Assembly (NCBI GenBank): GCA_016282135.1
Contig: JAEEKA010000090.1
Location: 1 to 35,186 of the forward strand
Length of the DNA: 35,186 nt
Direction of reading: 5' to 3'
Source: Oscillospiraceae bacterium
Lineage (GTDB): Bacteria > Bacillota > Clostridia > Oscillospirales > Oscillospiraceae
Every line of letters begins with the position of its first letter. The first letter of the stretch is position 1. Shown in pieces: positions 1-7,437 of this stretch. The notes beneath the pieces were generated by a model. That model saw only the letters and a list, made by a program, of their open reading frames with translations, did not search any database and was not told the origin of the DNA. A program made the position numbers and the translations under genes.

Positions 1-482
1 ATGGCAACGCCGAACATCCGGTCGGAGGCGGAGCAGATCTCATAGGCGTTGAGGATGCCCTTGGGGCTCTCCAACGCGGCCATGAGCAGGGTCCGGCCTT
101 CCTCCACGCCGAACTCGCGCTCGGCGGCCAGTACATGCTCCTCCACAGTCTTGACGTCCTGGGCGCTCTCGCACTTGGCGATACGGATGCCGTCGGCGCC
201 GCCGGCGACACAGACCCGGATGTCCTCCTGCCAGTGGGGGGTATCCAGACCGTTGATCCGGACGATCACTTCGGTATCGCCGTAGTCAATGGTCTTCAGG
301 GCGTGATAGAGGGAGAAGCGGGCGGCGTCCTTCTGGTTCTCCGCCACGGCGTCCTCCAGGTCCAGCATGATAGAGTCCACACCGTAGATGTAGGCGTCCT
401 TGATCAGGCCGGGCTTCTGGGAGCTCATGAAAATCATGGTTCTGCGCAGGCGGAACCGTTCAGGCTTCGGACGAGGAATCAT
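1..482 (-). CDS. citE: Citrate lyase beta subunit (citryl-CoA lyase), 3' end beyond window
   Basis: This is the HpcH/HpaI-aldolase-fold subunit that cleaves citryl-ACP to acetyl-ACP and oxaloacetate in the cytoplasmic citrate lyase complex. About 160 N-terminal residues are visible. They begin MIPRPKPERFRLRRTMIF and include the family's SSQKPGLIKDAYIYGVDSI, the metal-site stretch MLDLEDAVAENQKDAAR, the VRINGLDT segment and LLMAALESPKGILNAYEI. The start ATG overlaps the citD stop (ATGA), so the two are translationally coupled, in the usual D-E order of citrate lyase operons. Related aldolases such as malyl-CoA lyase share the fold, but the citD neighbour makes citrate lyase the clear choice. 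The C-terminus and citF lie outside the window. Confidence 0.93.
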   Translation of the reverse strand, partial: MIPRPKPERFRLRRTMIFMSSQKPGLIKDAYIYGVDSIMLDLEDAVAENQKDAARFSLYHALKTIDYGDTEVIVRINGLDTPHWQEDIRVCVAGGADGIRIAKCESAQDVKTVEEHVLAAEREFGVEEGRTLLMAALESPKGILNAYEICSASDRMFGVA

Positions 483-781
483 CTGATTACACCTCCCCAG
501 GGAATGTTGGCCTGCGACTTGTCGCAGCTGCGGAGCACAGCGCACTCCACGCGGGCCTTGATGGTGCAGTCCAGAGCGCCCTTGTCTACGATGGTGACCT
601 TGGCGTCCTTGACCTCCAGCCGGTCCAGGGTTTCCAGAACGGTCTTTTTGATCTGACGGCCATACTGATTCATGACGCTGCTGGTGAGAGACAGCTCAAT
701 ACCGTCGTTGCCCGGCTCCAGTGTGACCATCAGATCGCTGGATTCCAGGGTGCCCGCCGTGGCAGGCTTCAGAATTTGCAT
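479..781 (-). CDS. citD: Citrate lyase acyl carrier protein (gamma subunit)
   Basis: This 100-residue acyl carrier protein carries the phosphoribosyl-dephospho-CoA prosthetic group on which citryl and acetyl thioesters are exchanged. The N-terminus MQILKPATAGTLESSD holds the conserved AGTLESSD motif, whose serine is the known attachment point in CitD. The length matches the family. An in-frame ATG exists 45 bases upstream, but the ATG at 781 is preceded by an ideal AAAGGAGG site about 9 bases away and matches the family N-terminus, so it was chosen. It is the first gene of the operon. A -35/-10 pair lies about 40 bases upstream, with three regularly spaced direct repeats further out. The stop overlaps the citE start by four bases. 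Confidence 0.94.
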   Translation of the reverse strand: MQILKPATAGTLESSDLMVTLEPGNDGIELSLTSSVMNQYGRQIKKTVLETLDRLEVKDAKVTIVDKGALDCTIKARVECAVLRSCDKSQANIPWGGVIR

Positions 782-816
782 AGAAAAAACGCCTCCTTTA
801 TCAAATTCCGTAGAGC

Positions 817-845
817 ATTGTACCACAGGAAACCGGTTCTGACAA
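817..845 (-). promoter_or_regulatory. Promoter of the citDE operon
   Basis: Reading leftward, a -35 TTGTCA (845-840), a 17-base spacer and a -10 TACAAT (822-817) lie about 36 bases upstream of the citD start. Both hexamers are one base off consensus. Confidence 0.75.
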
Positions 846-850
846 GGGCA

Positions 851-908
851 TTTTTGTGATTTTTGTTCGTGTTTTTTGTGATTTGGGCCAACACTTTTTG
901 TGATTTTA
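851..908. repeat. Three 22-base-spaced direct repeats upstream of the cit promoter
   Basis: The element TTTTTGTGATTT occurs three times. Its GTGAT cores begin at 856, 878 and 900, exactly 22 bases apart, so all face the same side of the helix. The nearest copy ends just upstream of the citD -35 hexamer, the usual position for an activator array. Citrate fermentation operons are commonly switched on by CitI or CitB-type activators binding AT-rich sites (established knowledge). That this array serves such a factor is inference. Confidence 0.6.
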
Positions 909-947
909 GATAATTGCGGGGGGTTTTCACATTATTTAGAAGAAGAA

Positions 948-975
948 TTGCAATTTTGCAAAAATGTGGTATAAT
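948..975 (+). promoter_or_regulatory. Promoter for the 1013-3715 gene set
   Basis: A -35 TTGCAA (948-953), a 16-base spacer and a perfect -10 TATAAT (970-975) precede the gene starting at 1013, which has a GGGGGAGGA ribosome site. It points away from the citDE promoter. Confidence 0.65.
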
Positions 976-1012
976 AGTACGAATGAAACCGTAAAGGACG
1001 GGGGAGGAACCC

Positions 1013-1534
1013 ATGCCCACGAAACGCACCTTTCGTAATTTCCGGCCCGGCGATTTGTCCGGGCTGGAGCGCGCGCTGAATGAGATGTCCGCCGCCGGGT
1101 GGCAGCCGGTGAAGCCGGGGCGCCTGATCCAGACCTACCGGCAGGAGCCGGGGGCATACGTCCACCGCTTCGGCTACTGCGCCCACCGGCCCGGCAGCGC
1201 CGACGAGATCACCTGGCTGGCTGCCCAGGAGCGGGCGGGCTGGGAGCCTGCCGTCCGGGAAAAAGGCTGGATCCTCTTCCGCAAGCCCGCCGAGGCGGCG
1301 GCCCCCGACGATACCCTGGCGGGCCACCGGGAGACGGTGGAGACCCTCTTCAAGGCCAAAATTGCCCGGCTGGACAGTCTGCGCCGGATTCTGCTGTTGC
1401 TGGGCACCCTCATCCTGCTGGCGGGCTATTTCACCTCTCTGCTGCCTGTGATGTACGCCTCGGGCCTTCCTCTGCTGGGGGTGGCCTGGGCCACCTACCG
1501 GATCAAGTACCTGGAGGAGGGCCCGCATAAATGA
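1013..1534 (+). CDS. DUF2812-like membrane protein
   Basis: This 173-residue protein has a basic soluble N-terminal half and one or two hydrophobic helices near the end (about residues 124-160, rich in L, I and V around LLLLGTLILLAGYF). The pattern of an N-terminal 'fixed-up W-E-P/W-Q-P' region (AAGWQPVKPGRL, AGWEPAVREKGWILFRK) followed by a membrane hairpin resembles DUF2812 proteins of Firmicutes, whose role is unknown. The start is well placed behind GGGGGAGGA. The stop overlaps the mrnC start as ATGA, so the two are translationally coupled. The fold assignment is by pattern only, and no enzymatic motif is visible. Confidence 0.6.
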   Translation: MPTKRTFRNFRPGDLSGLERALNEMSAAGWQPVKPGRLIQTYRQEPGAYVHRFGYCAHRPGSADEITWLAAQERAGWEPAVREKGWILFRKPAEAAAPDDTLAGHRETVETLFKAKIARLDSLRRILLLLGTLILLAGYFTSLLPVMYASGLPLLGVAWATYRIKYLEEGPHK

Positions 1535-1962
1535 CGGATTATCTGAACGCCACCCTGAACGCGGAGCAGCTTTCCACCGTTTCGGAACTGGCCCTGGCCC
1601 ATGTGGGAGACGCCGTATTCGAGCTGCTGACCCGGACGGAGCTGATCTGCGCCGGGAGCCGCCGGAAGGTCCATGAGCTCCATGCCCAGACCGTAGCCCG
1701 GGTCACGGCCCCGGCTCAGGCGGCCTTTGTGGAGGCGGTTCTGCCCCTGTTGACCCAGGAGGAAACGGCTGTCTACAAGCGGGGCCGCAACGCCCACTCA
1801 CACCCGGCTCCCAAGTCCGCCACCCCCGGCCAGTACGCCCGGGCCACCGGTCTGGAAGCCCTCTTCGGCTGGCTGTGGCTGACGGGGCAGAAGGCTCGGG
1901 TCAGCGAGCTGTACGCCATTGGAAGGGATCAAGGGTCAAGGATCAAGGATCAGGGAGAATAA
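1531..1962 (+). CDS. mrnC: Mini-ribonuclease III
   Basis: This 143-residue RNase III catalytic domain lacks a dsRNA-binding domain. It is the enzyme that matures 23S rRNA ends in Bacillus and relatives. The helix LALAHVGDAVFELLTRTELI carries the conserved acidic active-site residues, and the later segment ARATGLEALFGWLWLTGQ carries the matching E-A-L-x-G-x-L motif. It overlaps the preceding gene by ATGA. Its last 13 or so residues (GRDQGSRIKDQGE) are not family sequence. They are encoded by a heptamer tandem array (1926-1956), so the tail appears to have been replaced or extended by repeat DNA. Confidence 0.9.
   Translation: MTDYLNATLNAEQLSTVSELALAHVGDAVFELLTRTELICAGSRRKVHELHAQTVARVTAPAQAAFVEAVLPLLTQEETAVYKRGRNAHSHPAPKSATPGQYARATGLEALFGWLWLTGQKARVSELYAIGRDQGSRIKDQGE
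1926..1956. repeat. Heptamer tandem array within the 3' end of mrnC
   Basis: The units GGATCAA, GGGTCAA, GGATCAA and GGATCAG follow one another with a strict 7-base period. A period of 7 is not a multiple of 3, so the peptide repeats every seven residues (GSRIKDQ-type). Six other arrays of period 7 occur between 3.7 and 15.3 kb. Confidence 0.85.
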
Positions 1963-1981
1963 GGAGAAGAAACTACAAATC

Positions 1982-3715
1982 ATGCCATTAGACGCAATCT
2001 TTCTCTCCGCTCTGACGGCGGAGCTCAATGAAACCCTGCCGGGGGCCCGGATCGACAAGATCCAGCAGCCGGAGCGGGACACGGTGCTGCTGCACCTTCG
2101 GAGTCCCGCTGCGGGAAACCGGAAGCTTCTGATTTCCGCATCCCCAAACCACCCCCGGCTCCACTATACCGACGCCCGGTGGGAGAATCCCGCCCAGCCT
2201 CCCATGTTCTGTATGCTCCTGCGGAAGCACCTGGCCGGCGGCCGGGTGATTTCCCTGCGGCAGCTCCCCCTGGAGCGGGCCGTGGACCTCTGCGTGGAAA
2301 GCGCCGACGAGCTGGGAGAGCTCAGCGAAAAGCACCTCTGCCTGGAGCTCATGGGCCGCAATTCCAATCTGATTCTCACCGGCCCGGACGGCCGGATCAT
2401 CGACTGCCTGCGCCGGGTGGACTTTGAAATGTCCGAGAAGCGCCAGGTTCTGCCTGGCCTCTTCTACCGGGAGCCTCCCGCCCAGGGGAAGCTGGACTTC
2501 CGGGACGAGACCGGGGAAAGCCTCCGGGCAGCCCTGGAGGCGGTGAATCATCCCACTGCCCTGGACCGCTGGCTGATGGACCGGTACGCGGGGATTTCCC
2601 CGCTGATTGCCCGGGAGCTGGCCCTGCTTGCCGCGGGCCGGGTGGACCCGGACGTTACGAGCCTGGACCGGCCCGCCCTGGCGGCTGCGCTGGACCGGGA
2701 ATTTCGCGGGCTCACCGGGGGCTTCGTCCCCACCTGCCTGTATCTGAACGGCGAGCGGAAGGACTTCTCCTTCCGGCCCATCCGCCAATACGCGGGCTAT
2801 ATGAGTCAGGAGCGCTTCCCCGGCTTCTCGGAGCTGCTGGACGACTTTTACACCGGCAGAGCCATGAACGAGCGGATGCGGGCCAGAACCCAGGCCATCC
2901 ATAAGACTCTGACCAACCAGCTTTCCCGGATTCGCCGGAAGCTGGCCAACCAGGAAAAGGAGCTGGAGGCCACCTACGACCGGGAGCGGCTGCGGCAGCT
3001 GGGGGACATTGTCACCGCCAACCTCCATCTGATCCAGCGGGGGCAGGCCCGGCTCAGCGCCGTGGATTTCTACGATCCGGAGATGCGGGAAATCGAAATC
3101 CCGCTGAACGTGACCCTCTCCCCCCAGCAGAACGCCGCCAAATACTACAAGGACTACACCAAGGCCAAGCACGCGGAGAAATTCCTGACGGAGCAGATCG
3201 GACTGGGCAGGACGGAAGAATCCTACCTGGCCTCCGTGCTGGAGGCCCTGGACCGGGCGGAGACCGAGGCGGACGTTTCCGACATCCGCGCCGAGCTCAC
3301 CGAGGGGGGCTACCTCCGGCAGACTGACCGGAAGAAGCAGATGAAGGCCCCCGCCTCCAAGCCCATGCAGTTTCAATCCTCTGACGGGATTCAGATTCTG
3401 GTGGGCCGAAACAACCGGCAGAACGATATGCTCACCACGAAAATGGCTTATAAGACCGACCTCTGGCTCCACGTGCAGAAGGCCCACGGCAGCCACGTCA
3501 TCATCGCCTGCGCCGGCGCCCCCGTGCCGGATCAGACCGTCACCGAGGCGGCGGAGCTGGCCGCCTGGTTTTCCCAGGCCCGCCAAGGCCACAACGTCCC
3601 CGTGGACCTCTGCCCGGTGCGCCAGGTGAAAAAGCCCGCCGGCGCCAAGCCCGGCATGGTGGTCTATGAGAATTACCGGACGGTGTACGTGACGCCACAT
3701 GAGCCAAAGCTGTAA
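1982..3715 (+). CDS. rqcH: Ribosome quality control protein RqcH (NFACT family)
   Basis: This 577-residue NFACT protein would bind the obstructed 50S subunit with tRNA-Ala and add C-terminal alanine tails to stalled peptides. The NFACT-N domain is visible at the start (MPLDAIFLSALTAELN, then ARIDKIQQPERD). A central coiled coil spans about residues 295-345 (QAIHKTLTNQLSRIRRKLANQEKELEATYDRERL). The C-terminal NFACT-R domain begins near residue 460 (DGIQILVGRNNRQNDMLTTK, then WLHVQKAHGSHVII). An in-frame ATG 63 bases upstream was rejected because it lies in the heptamer array and adds non-family residues. At the position where Bacillus has the Asp-Arg pair needed for tailing, this protein reads LERAVDL (Glu-Arg); this is my recollection-based alignment. 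It is often annotated as fibronectin-binding protein FbpA. Confidence 0.92.
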   Translation: MPLDAIFLSALTAELNETLPGARIDKIQQPERDTVLLHLRSPAAGNRKLLISASPNHPRLHYTDARWENPAQPPMFCMLLRKHLAGGRVISLRQLPLERAVDLCVESADELGELSEKHLCLELMGRNSNLILTGPDGRIIDCLRRVDFEMSEKRQVLPGLFYREPPAQGKLDFRDETGESLRAALEAVNHPTALDRWLMDRYAGISPLIARELALLAAGRVDPDVTSLDRPALAAALDREFRGLTGGFVPTCLYLNGERKDFSFRPIRQYAGYMSQERFPGFSELLDDFYTGRAMNERMRARTQAIHKTLTNQLSRIRRKLANQEKELEATYDRERLRQLGDIVTANLHLIQRGQARLSAVDFYDPEMREIEIPLNVTLSPQQNAAKYYKDYTKAKHAEKFLTEQIGLGRTEESYLASVLEALDRAETEADVSDIRAELTEGGYLRQTDRKKQMKAPASKPMQFQSSDGIQILVGRNNRQNDMLTTKMAYKTDLWLHVQKAHGSHVIIACAGAPVPDQTVTEAAELAAWFSQARQGHNVPVDLCPVRQVKKPAGAKPGMVVYENYRTVYVTPHEPKL

Positions 3716-3718
3716 TGA

Positions 3719-3750
3719 AAAGTAAGAATTGAGAAGCGAGAATTGAGAAG
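3719..3750. repeat. Heptamer array downstream of rqcH
   Basis: The units AAAGTAA, GAATTGA, GAAGCGA and GAATTGA have a 7-base period, in the gap between rqcH and the next gene. Confidence 0.7.
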
Positions 3751-3757
3751 TATTGGA

Positions 3758-3783
3758 GTTTCGCAAATTGCAATTTGCGAAAC
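3758..3783. repeat. 26-base perfect palindrome
   Basis: The half-site GTTTCGCAAATTG is followed directly by its exact reverse complement with no spacer. It lies 54 bases before the start of the 891-residue protein gene. It could be an operator for a dimeric regulator or a cruciform. There is no T-run, so a terminator is unlikely. Confidence 0.8.
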
Positions 3784-3836
3784 ACATCCATTTTCAACAA
3801 CGCTCAATTCTCCGTTCAAAAAAGGAGGTACCTTCC

Positions 3837-6512
3837 ATGCAAGAGTTCACTCCCATTGAGAAATTGACCCTTGGCATTCCCGGCGCCGGACGGCGCACCC
3901 TGCTGGCCGCCTTGTCGGCGGATCTGTGCTGCCCGGAAAATCTCCGGCTCTGCGTCCTGGACGCTTCCCGGATGGATGCCCCGGCCCAAATTGCCCTGCT
4001 GGATGAGCTGGCGGCCCAGCCCGGTATAGAGATTTTCTTTGCCCTGAACAAGGCTGACCGGCCCAGCGCCACCCAAAACGCGGTGAACAGCGCCCTGGCC
4101 CTCTTGCGGGAGCGGGGCTTTGCCCAGCCCCGACTTTGGCCCGTCTGCGCTTCCGCGGCCCGCCTCTTTTCCCTGCCCCCCGAGGACCGAGACCTGCCTC
4201 CCAGAAAAATCGCCGCCCAGGCGGAATTTTTCCAGCGCTTTGCCCCGGGCAGGAACAGCCTTTCCGCTCTTTCCGTCACCGACGATGAGGATGTTTGCCT
4301 CCTGGATGGCCGTCAGGTCAGCAGGGAGCAGCTCCGGCTGGCGCTGATTAACACCGGCGTCCCCGCGCTGGAAGCGGCCCTCCGCGTTTTGGAATTCGAG
4401 GATTGGGGCTCGGAAATCCGGGAGCAGGGATCAGAGATTAAGGAGCAGGGAGCGGAGATTGCAGGGGCGGCAGAATCTCCCCTGTCAAGGGGAGAGGACG
4501 CGCCGCGAAACGGCGCGGAGGAGGGCTGCCCGCCTGCGGCGGATGCCTCCGAAGAAGCCCCCGCGCCTGCCCAGGACAAGGCTCCAGCCGATTCCCTGGA
4601 AAACGCCATTGACAACATTCTGGACGTGCTGGACGAGGGCGAGGCGGAAAAGCAGGATCCCGTGGTGGACCTGGCCCCGCTGGAGGCGCTCATTGAGAAG
4701 GCCGACTGCGCCGTCCTGGTGGAAATGGCCCGGAACATTCAAAACGGCAGCGACCCCGCACCCTACCGGGAAAAGGCTTTGGACGCCCTCCACGCCGCCT
4801 ATCAGGCCAGGGAGAAGGAGGAGCTGGACGCGCTTACCCAAGACGTAGACAAGCTGGAGCTCCCTGCCCTGCGGGCCTTGGCGGAGCGGATCAACACCGG
4901 GGCCTATACCGTCCAGGCCCGGACGCCCTACGCCCAGCGGGTCAACCGCCGGATCGACGGGCTCATGAACGAGACCCTGGCTGAGCTCTGCACCGGCGTA
5001 GAGGAGGCGGACGCCCAGACCCTGGCGAAGATTCGCCAGAACGTGGACCGCACCGACTGCGCCGACGTTCTGAAAACGGACTTCTATCGGCGGATCGAGG
5101 AGCGGCAGGAGCAGCTGGACCTGGAGAACCTGGAACGGATTACCGCCGGGGTCGAGACCATGTCTGAGAAGGAGCTTCGGACCGTGGCCGTCACCCTGGA
5201 GGCCAGCAACTGGAACCCCAAGTTTGTGACGGCCTACCGCCAGAAGGTGAACCTCTGCCGGGAGAACGTGATTTTCCGGGAGCTTGAGCAGGAGCTGGAG
5301 GAACTGAACGACATGGAGCGCCGGGAGGTGCTGGCCCTCCGGGAGCGGATCGGCGGCAAGGAGCTGGCCTCCCGTTTTACCGCGGCCCCCCTGGCCCAGA
5401 TCGACGAGCGGCTGTACCGGATGGACATGCTTCGTCTGATGGCTCTGAACAACGATTTTGACCTGCTGGACTTCGACGGTCTGGACAAGCTTCGCACTCA
5501 GGTGGGCCGAGGTGACTTTACTGACCGGGCCCGGGCGGAATACCTGGGTCGGCTGCGGGAGCGGGAAGAAGCCCTGGTGGTGGAGAGCACCGACGCCCGG
5601 GCGCAGCTGGTCCGGCAGCTCATCGGCCAGCACAAGCTCCGCATGGCGGATTTCGTCTTCGCAGGCCGGACCGACGCCTACTGGCAGCGGCTGAACGCCT
5701 ATTGGGGCGGCAGCGGCATGGAGCAGCCCCGGGACATTCCCGTATTTCTTTTTGACAACGGCAGCGACTATGCCCTCACTGGCGAACGCTTCTACTATAA
5801 GGTGGGCAAGGAGCTGGCCTTCCTGCCCATCGGCGACATTGAACGCTTCCAAACCATGCGGCAACACATGAGCCTGCTGCTGCAGGTGGTCCGAAAGAAC
5901 AACACCTATCTGCTCACCAGCGCCAGAATCAGTCGGAGCGGTTCGGAACGCACCCTGGACTTCCTCAACGACTGCGTACGCCGCTGGAACGAGCCGGGAA
6001 TGGTGGGCGCCCGCTCGTCCAACCCCATCCGCACCCGCCGCTTCGAGACCTCGGACTATACCGAGCCCGTGGAGGCCCGTCTGCCGGATGCCGCCATGGC
6101 CCTGGAGCTCTTCCGCCGCCGCTATGAGGGCGAGCGGATTCGGGAGGGCACCCTCTTCCGGCCCGGCGAGGAATGGGAGCAGCGCAGTGCCCGCCTGCTG
6201 GCAGGCTTCGGCCTGCCGGAGACCACCCTGCTGGTCTGGTTTACCAGCTCCGGCCTGCTGGGGTCCATCCGGGAGGGCGTGGCCGTCGGACCCAAGGCCA
6301 TCTACTGGAAGGACAGCAAGCAGTCTCTGCAGGTCTTCCCCTTGGAGGAGATCTACGCTTTGGAGCGGACCGGAAAACAGGTGACACTGACGAACCTCCG
6401 GGGGCAGAGCTTCCATCCGGAAATGCCCGCCGTCATGGTCCCCGTGGTGGAGGACTATGTAAAGACGATCCAGCTGGGGAACTACCTGCGGAGCCGGGAG
6501 AACAGAGCATGA
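3837..6512 (+). CDS. 891-residue coiled-coil protein with degenerate P-loop and NKxD-like motif
   Basis: I do not recognise a named family. The N-terminus holds GIPGAGRRT (residues 13-21), shaped like a Walker A loop but with Arg in place of the invariant Lys. Next come a hydrophobic strand ending in an Asp (LCVLDAS) and FFALNKADRP (about 67-76), which resembles a GTPase G4 motif. A linker (about 190-235) is repeat-encoded. Residues 240-650 are highly charged, heptad-like helices. The C-terminal part (from about 650) contains a globular region around VFLFDNGSDYALTG. There are no membrane segments. The start follows AAAGGAGG, and the stop overlaps the next gene by ATGA. A dynamin-like or GTPase-derived scaffold is a guess. 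Nucleotide binding is doubtful given the missing Lys. Confidence 0.8.
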   Translation: MQEFTPIEKLTLGIPGAGRRTLLAALSADLCCPENLRLCVLDASRMDAPAQIALLDELAAQPGIEIFFALNKADRPSATQNAVNSALALLRERGFAQPRLWPVCASAARLFSLPPEDRDLPPRKIAAQAEFFQRFAPGRNSLSALSVTDDEDVCLLDGRQVSREQLRLALINTGVPALEAALRVLEFEDWGSEIREQGSEIKEQGAEIAGAAESPLSRGEDAPRNGAEEGCPPAADASEEAPAPAQDKAPADSLENAIDNILDVLDEGEAEKQDPVVDLAPLEALIEKADCAVLVEMARNIQNGSDPAPYREKALDALHAAYQAREKEELDALTQDVDKLELPALRALAERINTGAYTVQARTPYAQRVNRRIDGLMNETLAELCTGVEEADAQTLAKIRQNVDRTDCADVLKTDFYRRIEERQEQLDLENLERITAGVETMSEKELRTVAVTLEASNWNPKFVTAYRQKVNLCRENVIFRELEQELEELNDMERREVLALRERIGGKELASRFTAAPLAQIDERLYRMDMLRLMALNNDFDLLDFDGLDKLRTQVGRGDFTDRARAEYLGRLREREEALVVESTDARAQLVRQLIGQHKLRMADFVFAGRTDAYWQRLNAYWGGSGMEQPRDIPVFLFDNGSDYALTGERFYYKVGKELAFLPIGDIERFQTMRQHMSLLLQVVRKNNTYLLTSARISRSGSERTLDFLNDCVRRWNEPGMVGARSSNPIRTRRFETSDYTEPVEARLPDAAMALELFRRRYEGERIREGTLFRPGEEWEQRSARLLAGFGLPETTLLVWFTSSGLLGSIREGVAVGPKAIYWKDSKQSLQVFPLEEIYALERTGKQVTLTNLRGQSFHPEMPAVMVPVVEDYVKTIQLGNYLRSRENRA
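4408..4461. repeat. In-frame heptamer array inside the 891-residue gene
   Basis: Units such as GGAGCAG, GGATCAG, AGATTAA, GGAGCAG and GGAGCGG follow with a 7-base period. They read as the peptide repeats GSEIREQ, GSEIKEQ and GAEI. The array lies directly before a palindrome unit with 8-base arms (TCTCCCCT at 4476-4483, AGGGGAGA at 4488-4495) and a second small hairpin near 4500-4515, all keeping the reading frame open. Confidence 0.7.
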
Positions 6513-7348
6513 GCAAAAACCGCGTTCCCGCCACTGATGAAAAAACGCCCCGGGCCGTTTCCCGGCCCGGGGAAAAGCTTCGCCTGCCCCGCTGGCGGCT
6601 GATTCTGATTCTGCTGTGTCTGCTGGGCTTTCTGGCATTTTGCACCCCGCTGGCGGGCGGGATCCTGAACATTGCCAACGTGGCCGCCATGAGCGGGTTT
6701 CTGCTGCTGGCCGCAGCCTTCTGCTGGTGGCCGGGCTTTCTCCGGCTTCTGGGCAGGATTTGGGCCAAGCCCCTGGGCAAGGTCCTGCTGCTGGTGGTGG
6801 GCGTGGGCTCCGCCGCGGTGATTCTCACCCTGGCTGTGCTCTTCTGCCTGGTGGCGACCAAGCTTTGGGCCTCTCCCCAGGAGCCCTGCCCCACGGTGAT
6901 CGTCCTGGGCTGCCAGGTAAAGGGCCGGAACCCCTCTCTGCTGCTGAGCTTTCGGATTGAGGCGGCGGTGGACTATCTGGAAGCCAATCCTGACGCTGTC
7001 GCCATACTGACCGGCGGCATGGGCCCGGGGGAGGACATCACGGAGGCCTCCTGTATGTACGAGGCTTTGACTGCCAGGGGCATCGACCCGGCCCGTCTTT
7101 ACCTGGAGGAGGAAGCCCGGAACACCCGGGAGAACCTGCAATATTCCAAGGCACTGATGGAGCGGGAGGGCCTGCGGGGCCCGGCGGCGATCATCAGCAA
7201 TGACTTCCACATTTACCGTGCCTTGCAGGTAGCCGGGGAAATGGATCTGCCGGCCTGGGGCCTTGCAGCCCGGTCCAACTGGTACAGCCGCCCCACCTAT
7301 ATGCTCCGGGAGGCCATGGCCCTGGTGCGGGATGCGCTCACGGACTGA
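6509..7348 (+). CDS. YdcF/SanA-like DUF218 membrane protein
   Basis: This 279-residue protein has a basic N-terminus followed by three hydrophobic helices (about residues 29-50, 52-75 and 90-117). A DUF218 domain follows, with VIVLGCQVKGRNPSLLLSFRI, the AILTGGMGPGEDITEA motif, EEEARNTRENLQYS and a final AIISNDFHIYRAL. These match YdcF/SanA/ElyC proteins of the cell envelope. Family members affect cell-wall precursor balance or barrier function, but the reaction is not established. The start codon overlaps the previous stop (ATGA), which indicates coupled expression with the coiled-coil protein. The next gene encodes an LtaS-type enzyme, consistent with an envelope theme. Confidence 0.85.
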   Translation: MSKNRVPATDEKTPRAVSRPGEKLRLPRWRLILILLCLLGFLAFCTPLAGGILNIANVAAMSGFLLLAAAFCWWPGFLRLLGRIWAKPLGKVLLLVVGVGSAAVILTLAVLFCLVATKLWASPQEPCPTVIVLGCQVKGRNPSLLLSFRIEAAVDYLEANPDAVAILTGGMGPGEDITEASCMYEALTARGIDPARLYLEEEARNTRENLQYSKALMEREGLRGPAAIISNDFHIYRALQVAGEMDLPAWGLAARSNWYSRPTYMLREAMALVRDALTD

Positions 7349-7349
7349 A

Positions 7350-7370
7350 GGATCGGGGATCGACGATTCA
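7350..7370. repeat. Short heptamer array between the DUF218 and LtaS-like genes
   Basis: The units GGATCGG, GGATCGA and CGATTCA lie immediately after the stop codon, a degenerate relative of the GGATCAA arrays. Confidence 0.5.
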
Positions 7371-7437
7371 AAAATCCTGAGCCCTAAGCCATGAGCGGCG
7401 ATCCATCCATAATCCTTTTTGTAAAGGAAAGCATACA

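Noticed and set aside
851-908. CRISPR-like regular repeats
   Set aside because: The units are 12 bases with 10-base gaps, no cas genes are present, and the location fits promoter control.
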